Below are positions 10,791-54,190 of a DNA stretch of 54,190 nt, piece after piece. The notes under the pieces are model-generated. The model did not search any database, had not been told where the DNA came from, and saw only the letters and a program-made list of their open reading frames with translations. Source of the stretch: Tubiluchus corallicola (taxonomy: Eukaryota; Priapulida; Priapulimorpha; Priapulimorphida; Tubiluchidae); the NCBI GenBank assembly GCA_030141605.1, contig JAQGDQ010000679.1:60001-114190 (forward strand). Reading direction: 5' to 3'. Each line of letters begins with the position of its first letter. Position 1 is the first letter of the stretch. The translations under genes were made by a program, and so were the position numbers.

Positions 10791-11985
10791 AATAACTATA
10801 TTAATATAATCCTGTTACCATTATTGTTACTATATTTCATTGTCTCTTAGTTATAACACATAATAATTATAAGATAATAAAGTAATAAGATTGTAAATAA
10901 AATTATATGCCGAAGTAGATAATAAATTGCAATTACAAATGCTTTACAAGTAGCTGCGCTGCACTATCAATGAAAAGGCTTGTTTAAACATGATCAGACA
11001 AAAAATTGGACTGACTGCGTGAACCGGTGAAGAAAATAAGTGTTGGTGTCAAGCAATTTAATCTAGCATTCTATCATTATTTGTTTTCTTTTCACATTTT
11101 TACAAACATGTATTTCCTGAAAGTGTTTAAAACGAAGCCAGCCTTAGTCATGTGACCTAAGCTTTAGTAGTATACGCCACCTATCAATCACACTTGTTTT
11201 TACACGTAGTTACATTTTCTGTTGCCGCCATGTTGATCACGCCATTTGGTGATACTTGCATTGCTTTGTCTATTTGTTACAATTTAACAGACGCTAGTTG
11301 TATTTTCAAGCCAAAGTTGTCATCAGTAAATGTAAGTCACCATCTGCTTTAATAATTAGTTAATAGTTTAAATTGGTTAGAATTGCTTCAAATCTCTAGA
11401 ATCATAAAGCAATAATTTGTGTTTCAGTCTTCTTAAATCTAATTTTTATTTGTCCAAATAGTAATAACCTTTAGCACATTCTCAAGCACTTTTTGTGATC
11501 TGTTATTTTAATAAATTGCAGGTCTATCGCGCAGTTCAATACTGATTTTTGCCGTTTCTTTGCCTGGACTGGGCGCATCCACAATAAGTATTGGATTTTT
11601 CTGGATTTTTATTAAAAAGCATTATATCTGGGAAAGTAGGAAGTACTAAAAGACTTTACAGGGAGTTGTCAATGGCAAAACGTGTTTGTGAAAGTTATGT
11701 TTTGTAGTCAGATTTCTGAAGAAAACTGCAAACATATATCAAGAGAGACATAAATGGCTAAATTTATTTGACGACATAATTATGATGACATAGTACGACG
11801 TATGAACAACATATACAATGAATAAAAATTTAAATTTTAAACCCAAATTTATACCAAATTCAAATAGGCGCAAAATACCAAAATTTTATGAGCAAATCTT
11901 GTGTAAGATGACATTTCCATTTGAAAACTTGATAAATCACTTCATGAGAATACACGAAACTCATTTTTATGAAGGCTAAATGTAC
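10791..11985. other. No clear gene; one possible short ORF at 11230-11352 (+)
   Basis: Mostly AT-rich. ATG at 11230 sits in a strong initiation context (GCCGCCATG) and opens 40 codons beginning MLITPFGDTCIALSICYN. A consensus donor (T|GTAAGT) lies at 11332. It could be a first coding exon or chance. No continuation was found and no family is recognised. Confidence 0.25.
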
Positions 11986-12696
11986 AGGTTTTACACGTCA
12001 AATGTAGATATAGGAATTTCTAATGTGTTTTGGCAACTCAAATGTGACTTAGGTAAGACAAATGTAGATGCGGTACTTTGAATAAATCAGTAATCAATTC
12101 ATTTAAGTGCAAATTACAAAAAGATAAAACCAAATTAAGGTTATATTTTATGGTCACGGTGCTATCGGCAGCATCAATTTTTATTATATTTAATTAATTT
12201 GCAACTATTTGTATGGACTATTTATATACACCAATTCTACGTTTTATTTGTCAGAAAAGAATAAATCGGTTCCCACTTCCCAATGAACAGTGAATCACTA
12301 ATTAGTTTTTTAAGTAATGCATTAGCACTGCATTAATGAATTAGTTTCTCTCAAGATGGATTGTTTATTTTAAGAATGATTGTTTTCTCTAACAGTTCCA
12401 ATGGTATGTAAAGTTTGTAGAATATTAGTGAACCTATAACGGTTTTATTTTAACTTAAGAGCAATTATTAAATTGAAATTAAAGAAGATTAAATTTTAAC
12501 ATCCTTAAACTTTACCACCTATCCACATTTGAGATACCAATGTCACATTTGACTTGACATGTGTCTACATTTGACTTACCAGAAACGCTTAAGATTTGTT
12601 GAAAACCATTGTTAACACATTTGAACTACCAAAGTCTACATTTGAGTTACCAAGACACATTTGAATACCTAAATCTACATTTGACATGTAAAACCT
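11986..12696. mobile_element. TIR element family with CAAATGTAGA subterminal repeats, copy 1
   Basis: Ends are inverted repeats of AGGTTTTACACGTCAAATGT and its complement, flanked by TA-rich DNA. Inside each end, further copies of CAAATGTAGA and CAAATGTGAC are spaced every 20-30 bases in mirrored orientation. There is no transposase, so this is a non-autonomous (MITE-like) element. Related copies lie at 19892-20435 and, reversed, at 33064-33621. The superfamily is not clear. Confidence 0.85.
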
Positions 12697-12954
12697 ATAG
12701 AAAGGGAGGCGTATAAAATACATGTATAATTAGGTTCACGTTAGGAAATTAAAATACAGTTACATTAAATTCGGATTTATTTAGTTAAATAAGTGCAGTC
12801 ATTTTTACAAACTTTCTGATGATCCGACTATAGCTACATGATGTGTACAATATTGTCTCAATCTTGGAAATTGCACGTATGAAAAAATACGTCTCTAATA
12901 CGAGAGACAGGTTACATTTATTATCACAAGTTTGTTCCTCTCGTGGAGCGTGTT

Positions 12955-48369
<35,415 letters not shown>

Positions 48370-48454
48370 ATTGAAACGTATTTGCAAAAATCTCTGTCTT
48401 CGTGCAAAACTAAATCCTAGAACAAAATGCAACTTACAAGTGAATTCTAAAGTG

Positions 48455-50516
48455 TAACTAAAAAGCTAAATGAGGGCTAAAAAGCTAAATCTGAGCTAAA
48501 CAACTAAATCCAGACTAAAGATAAATCTGGACTAAAAAGCTAAATCTAGACTAAAAAGCTCAATCTGGACTAAAAAGCTAAATCATGACTAAAAAGCTAA
48601 ATCATGACTAAAAAGCTAAATCTGGACTAAAAAGCTAAATCTAGACTAAAAAGCTCAATCTGGATTAAAAAGCTAAATCATGACTAAAAAGCTAAATCAT
48701 GACTAAAAAGCTAAATCTAGACTAAAAAGCTAAATCTGGACTAAAAAGCTAAATCATGACTAAAAAGCTAAATCTGGACTAAAAAGCTAAATCTAGACTA
48801 AAAAGCTAAATCTAGACTAAAAAGCTAAATCTAGACTAAAAAGCTAAATCTAGACTAAAAAGCTAAATCATGACTAAAAAGCTAAATTATGACTAAAAAA
48901 CTAAATCTAGACTAAAAAGTTAAATCTAAACTAAAAAGCTAAATCTGGTCTAAAAAACTAAATCTGGACTAAAAAGCTAAATCTGGACTAAAAAGCTAAA
49001 TCTGAACTAAAAACCTAAATCTGGTCTAAAAAACTAAATCTGGACTAAAAAGCTAAATCTGGACTAAAAAGCTAAATCTGAACTAAAAAGTTAAATGTAG
49101 ACTAAAAAGCTAAATCTGGACTAAAAAGTTAAATCTGGACTAAAAAGCTAAATCTGGTCTAAAAACTTAAATCTGAACTAAAAAGCTAAATCTGGTCTAA
49201 AAAGTTAAATCTGAACTAAAAAGCTAAATCTGGTCTAAAAAGTTAAATCTGAACTAAAAAGCTAAATCTGGTCTAAAAAGTTAAATCTGAACTAAAAAGC
49301 TAAATCTGGTCTAAAAAGCTAAATCAAGCTAAATCATGACTATAAAGCTAAATCAAGACTAAAAAGCTAAATCTGAACTAAAAAGCTAAATCTAGACTAA
49401 AAAGCTAAATCTAGACTAAAAAGCTAAATCTAGACTAAAAAGCTAAATCTAGACTAAAAAGCTAAATCATGACTAAAAAGCTAAATTATGACTAAAAAAC
49501 TAAATCTAGACTAAAAAGTTAAATCTAAACTAAAAAGCTAAATCTGGTCTAAAAAACTAAATCTGGACTAAAAAGCTAAATCTGGACTAAAAAGCTAAAT
49601 CTGGACTAAAAAACTAAATCTGGACTAAAAAGCTAAATCTGGACTAAAAAGGTAAATCCGGACTAAAAAGCTAAATCTGAACTAAAAAGCTAAATCTGGT
49701 CTAAAAAACTAAATCTGGACTAAAAAGCTAAATCTGGACTAAAAAGCTAAATCTGAACTAAAAAGTTAAATGTAGACTAAAAAGCTAAATCTGGACTAAA
49801 AAGTTAAATCTGGACTAAAAAGCTAAATCTGGTCTAAAAAGTTAAATCTGAACTAAAAAGCTAAATCTGGTCTAAAAAGTTAAATCTGAACTAAAAAGCT
49901 AAATCTAGACTAAAAAGCTAAATCTAGACTAAAAAGCTAAATCTAGACTAAAAAGCTAAATCATGACTAAAAAGCTAAATTATGACTAAAAAGCTAAATC
50001 TAGACTAAAAAGCTAAATCTAGACTAAAAAGCTAAATCATGACTAAAAAGCTAAATTATGACTAAAAAACTAAATCTAGACTAAAAAGTTAAATCTAAAC
50101 TAAAAAGGTAAATCCGGACTAAAAAGCTAAATCTGAACTAAAAAGCTAAATCTGGTCTAAAAAACTAAATCTGGACTAAAAAACTAAATCTGGACTAAAA
50201 AGCTAAATCTGGACTAAAAAGCTAAATCTGAACTAAAAAGTTAAATCTGAACTAAAAAGCTAAATCTGGTCTAAAAAGCTAAATCTGAACTAAAAAGCTA
50301 AATCTGAACTAAAAAGCTAAATCTGGTCTAAAAAGCTAAATCTGAACTAAAAAGCTCAATCCGAACTAAAAAGTTAAATGTAGACTAAAAAGCTAAATCT
50401 GGACTAAAAAGCTAAATCTAGACTAAAAAGCTAAATCTGGACTAAAAAGCTAAATCCGAACTAAAAAGCTAAATCTAGACTAAAAAGCTAAATCTGGACT
50501 AAAAAGCTAAATCTTA
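48455..50516. repeat. 19-bp minisatellite, about 108 copies, with higher-order duplications
   Basis: The unit is ACTAAAAAGCTAAATCTGG, with endings TCTGG, TCTAG, TCATG and TCTGA. A distinctive block containing GCTAAATTATGACTAAAAAA recurs at about 48882, 49481 and 50051; the last interval is 570 bases, 30 units. It begins about 90 bp upstream of the proposed TMC start codon, so it occupies the place of the proximal promoter or 5' UTR intron. Confidence 0.97.
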
Positions 50517-50839
50517 ACGAATTAATCATAAGTGTCAGCATTTTGGGGGTAGGGCTATTCTTTCCATTTTACTGACCCCCACTATTGCATATTTTAACAG
50601 AACTTATAGTAAGTTGTATTGACATAAGATAGAAACAGTAACGTATGTTTGTTGTTGACAAATACGCGCGAAGTTTGTACTATAACAACGGAAATCTATT
50701 TCTGAAACTTGCAAAAATGAATCGTCTAATGTCATGTTGCTCGAAATTATGCCTCCGAATTTATGTAATTGTTTGACGGCGCATGATATTATTGACACAA
50801 AATACATAGAATAGGGTGGAAAGCAGGGAAGTGAAACAG

Positions 50840-51571
50840 TCAAATGCAGGACCAAAATTATTATTTTCAATAAACTGAGCATTCCATTTATAAACAATCC
50901 CTTAGCATTCATTCCTGATACCACTTTAAACACTAGAACACACAATTTAAAGCAAATTACAGTAAACAATAAATTTGGAAATAACTCTATATCAAAACAG
51001 GCCATACATTTATGGAACTTACTACCCAGTGAAATAAAACAAATAGAATCTCTCCACCACTTTAAAAAGAAATTAAAAGAATATCAATATAACAGGTTCC
51101 AACTTCCACATTGTGCATCTGACACTAATTACACAGACTCAACTTTCATCTACCCCCGCCCCTAACTCCATATAACGATTAAAAATGAAATTTTTTTTAA
51201 AAAATTATGTAATGTAATACGTGTTATGTCAGTTTTGTAATGTCAAATGTATAAATAGTGTAAATGTAATGAGTGAAATTTATGTAATGTAAAGCATGTT
51301 TCTGTTAATTGTGTCATGTCAAATGTATATATAGTGTAAAATATGTCATGTAAAATTTAATGTACTTTTGTAATATTGTTTTATAAAAATATTTTAATAT
51401 GGTGTTTGTAAATATGTTCATTTATTGTATATAATTAGGCCTTAGTTTTGCACTTTAGTTTTTTTTGTATGCACTGGACGCATTTGTCTTGAACAGTGTT
51501 ATTTTAACATTACGCTGAGGCTTACTCAATTTTATTATAATGAGTGAACCATTTTAATGACAAATAAAGAA

Positions 51572-51572
<1 letters not shown>
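50840..51572 (+). pseudogene. LINE 3' end followed by (TA)n
   Basis: The plus strand encodes IPFINNPLAFIPDTTLNTR, then NNKFGNNSISKQAIHLWNLL, PSEIKQIESLHHFKKKLKEY and a stop. The x-x-LWN-LP-x-x-I-x-x-x-x-S-x-x-x-FKK-x-LK pattern is the C-terminal end of LINE ORF2 proteins. A 3' UTR with duplicated TGTAATGTAAAAC-like segments (51205-51360) follows, ending at the TA array. The rest of the element is missing (5' truncation). Confidence 0.75.

Positions 51573-51649
<77 letters not shown>
51573..51649. repeat. (TA)n microsatellite
   Basis: About 75 bases of pure TA at the 3' end of a LINE remnant; it may have grown from the element's tail. Confidence 0.97.
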
Positions 51650-51652
<3 letters not shown>

Positions 51653-51819
51653 CTTGAAAAAAGATGCAAAATTGTTCAGTAAAGTAGCCTAAGTCGACTC
51701 ATCAACTTTACAATCTGCTGTCACCAAAAAGAAATATGGAACATCTTTAAACACATGAAATGAATGTTTACTAGACATGAATGCAAAACATTAATATTAT
51801 GTATGTAATAAGTAAAAGA

Positions 51820-52345
51820 TAGAAAGAAAACTTGAAGTACAGTGCTACTGTATAACAGTTAGTGTTATATACAAAAACTTGGTAAATTTTAAGCTTAAAA
51901 TTTAAATTTCAAATTACTGTTGTGCTCATGTGCGAGCTGTCGAACGTGTGCATTACTTCACGAACGAACACTTCTTAAGTGAGAGGTACAGCAACTGTTT
52001 TTCGCGCTACGCGTTTCCAAAATGCATGCGCTAGTGCTCGTCTAACTAACGAATGGCGAAATGCATGTAACAGTGAAGAACTAGTGGCGCAAACGTGAAA
52101 TTGCGTTTGTGTGGTAATAATTCTTTCACGTAAGTCATTTTTTTTGAAACAATAGTAAGTTTCCTTTCAATACTTTAAAGAGTAGATTATTTTAACCTAC
52201 AGTTTAGGATTGTGTCCGGTTTTCTTTTAAACTCCCGCGATGATGGTTAGGCGCAGCCATTTTATAGTAGGTTATTTTCAAACAAGTTTCGAAAACGTTG
52301 CGTGAAGTTCAAAAAATCAGAGCATTCGTAGTACGTCACAAACTA
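51820..52345. repeat. Family D copy joined to a family C segment
   Basis: 51820-52220 matches family D (GAAGAACTAGTGGCGCAAAC, GTGTGGTAATAATTCTTTCA). It runs on without a break into 52225-52345, which matches the middle of family C (TTTAAACTCCCGCGATGATG, GCGCAGCCATTTT, AGAGCATTCGTAG). This links the two families into one longer unit. Confidence 0.75.
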
Positions 52346-52349
52346 AGCA

Positions 52350-53255
52350 AAAGTTTAAATTACTTGTCAATAAGATCATTGAAATCAATACAAACTCATC
52401 AAAACATTATAGTTAAGCTGATGACATTTTCTGGTAGACGGGAGCACGCAACGCCATCCTACATTAAATTGGGCTTCTTAAAACTGGATGATATCTACAA
52501 ACTCGAGCTTTCAAAATTTGTATACAAATTTAAGAATAATTTACTACCAGAATTGTTTCTAAATTACTATATGCCAGCATCTGACATTCACAGTTACAAC
52601 ACTAGGTTCTACTAGCAGTTCTTTCTTCATCGAACGATTTAATACATCTAAGGGTCAAAGGTCATTAAAAAATCAGGGATCAGTATTATGGAACTCCCTA
52701 CCTGCTCATATAACTTCTTTACCTCTGCATTCACTAAATAAACAGTACGCTAAGGCACTTCTTGAATCTTACGTATAAATCAATTTTTTGTCTATTAGAT
52801 GTACATTCTTGTGGTAACTTTTGCTGAAAAACAATTTTTATAAGGTGCAAACTCACTTTCTGTAATGTCCAATAATGAACATGCTTCTTATATTACAGGC
52901 CAACACAGTCAGCAAAATGGACATAATGATTTCTCTCAGAAACAATTGTGAGGTATTTTCAATGAGTTGCTTAGTAGTTCATAAATTTGTCATGGTTTTT
53001 GGATTTTTATTTTTGTTTTTTTTGCTGTTGTTGTATTTTTGTTGTTGTATTTCTGCACGTTTATGTATTTTTAATATAGTTGTGTCTGCTATCATTAGCG
53101 TCTTTTTGTTTACTGTCTTTTGAGAAGGATGGTTGACTCGATAACCTTTGGTTTTTCACCACCCTTTCTCCCATGTTCATTTGTATTTTTGTGTATTTTA
53201 TTGTCAAATCATTGTAAACTTATGGAGGAAAATAAATTGCTATTACTATTACTAT
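52350..53255 (+). pseudogene. LINE 3' end, second family
   Basis: The plus strand encodes RREHATPSYIKLGFLKLDDI, YKLELSKFVYKFKNNLLPEL and SDIHSYNTRF. After a frameshift near 52615 come RFNTSKGQRSLKNQGSVLWN and LPAHITSLPLHSL. This is the usual C-terminal section of CR1/Jockey-type ORF2. The 3' end has AAATAAATTGC and a short (ATTACT)n tail at about 53239-53255. It begins right after the family C/D repeat. Confidence 0.8.
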
Positions 53256-53644
53256 TAACGTGTTTTTTCTTTTTGATCAAATATCGTTTCTTGATGCAAA
53301 CTGGGATAGTGAAACAGTGACGTTTTGCCAACTGGCTCCAACTTTCGAAATTACTAAGAATTTTCTTTCCCAGTTTCATAAGTCTTTCCAATTGGCAGCC
53401 ATATTAATTAGTACTATAATTTCACAGGAAAGTGTCAATTTTCTTCTTCTTCAACAGTGTAAAATAAAATTTCAAATCATCTCAGTTTTATTTACAAAAG
53501 CAAGTGAATTGTTAACTATTTTATTAGCTAAACCAGGAACTATGACTAACAGATCTGCCACACAAGCCTTACTTTATAGCACGCAATATAAAACAAAAAG
53601 GTACTAAAATTTGCCTGTGCTAAATAAATAACTAAAAACCCTGC
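53256..53644. other. No recognised gene; open frame of 115 codons on plus strand
   Basis: The plus-strand frame ending at 53607 (for example QLAPTFEITKNFLSQF, KIKFQIISVLFTKASELL) shows no recognised family. Low complexity is modest, so it could be an exon, but no partner exon was found. Confidence 0.25.
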
Positions 53645-54190
53645 TTAAAGGAAGACAGGATGATTTTTCATATACTACCCCATTTTCAAGTCTGATTAAA
53701 AATATACATTTTAACACAAATAAAACTGCAAAAGGTTTCTGCTAATTAAATAATAGATTAAAAACTTAATTAACGGCGGGCGAGCCAAACTATTGATGAC
53801 ATCACAAACTAACACAATTTTCAACAGCAAAAATATTCCACGAGCGTGTTGCACGTGTTTGCGAAAGCAAAAATTGAAGTACAGTACTACTGTAAGAGAT
53901 TCAGCGTGTTGTACTAAAACTAGGCAAGTTTTAAGATAAAAATTCAAATTTCAAATTTACTGCTGTGCTCACCCATGAGCTGTCGAACGTATGCAGTAAG
54001 TCACAAACTAACACATGTGAACTTAGAGGTACAGTACCTGTTTTTGTGCAACGCTTTCGAAATGCAGACTTGCTAGTGCCAGTCTAACTAGCAAGTGGCG
54101 AAATATATGTAACAGCGAAGAACCAGTGGCTCAAACGCGAACTTGTGTTTGTGTGGTAATAATTCTTTCACGTAAGAACTTTTAGGATGA
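53645..54190. repeat. Dispersed repeat, family D copy 2 (runs to window edge)
   Basis: Matches 41391-41960 in the same orientation from GGAAGACAGGATGATTTTTC through CTATTGATGACATCACAAAC to GGTAATAATTCTTTCACGTA. The end is cut by the window. Confidence 0.85.

Overview
This is AT-rich animal nuclear DNA, probably from an invertebrate. Genes are split into short exons with GT-AG introns of a few hundred to several thousand bases. The space between is filled with LINE remnants, a 5S-rRNA-derived SINE, solo LTRs, several families of terminal-inverted-repeat (TIR) elements and many mini- and microsatellites. Nothing looks prokaryotic, and the species cannot be named from the sequence. Most long open frames here are artefacts of tandem repeats.

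Two real protein-coding genes are visible. (1) Plus strand, about 2.3-6.1 kb: four exons in compatible phases encode a pentraxin/LamG-type beta-sandwich domain. It is part of a larger extracellular protein whose upstream part lies outside what I can resolve. (2) Minus strand, about 48.4 down to about 13-14.7 kb: a transmembrane channel-like (TMC) gene. I traced 17 exons whose phases all agree. They give 780 codons without a stop, with TMC hallmarks including a CWETYLGQ...YKL block, and a possible short last exon at 12955-12993. The ORF segments show only fragments of this gene, so the exon chain is the main annotation result.

Layout. 1-2.3 kb: GT-rich tract and a 33-bp satellite of nuclear-receptor-like half-sites. 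2.3-6.1 kb: pentraxin-domain exons. 7.2-9 kb: dead LINE reverse transcriptase (RT) containing a 35-bp satellite that grew out of its own RT codons. 10.2-10.8 kb: 5S-SINE copy 1. 12-48 kb: the TMC gene, whose introns hold solo LTRs (5-bp target duplications), hAT-type elements (8-bp duplications), LINE pieces, 5S-SINE copy 2, a pure GTT array of about 700 bp and arrays of 4-, 27-, 33-, 55- and 120-bp units. A piggyBac-type element (TTAA), a Harbinger-like element and a family with TIRs of about 23 bp also lie in or beside it. 48.4-50.5 kb: a 2-kb array of a 19-bp unit directly upstream of the TMC start codon. 50.8-54.2 kb: two LINE 3' ends and copies of an unclassified dispersed repeat.

The two genes show no operon-like relation. 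What stands out is an intact TMC gene spread over about 35 kb of repeats, and the chance to see how some satellites and non-autonomous elements arose.
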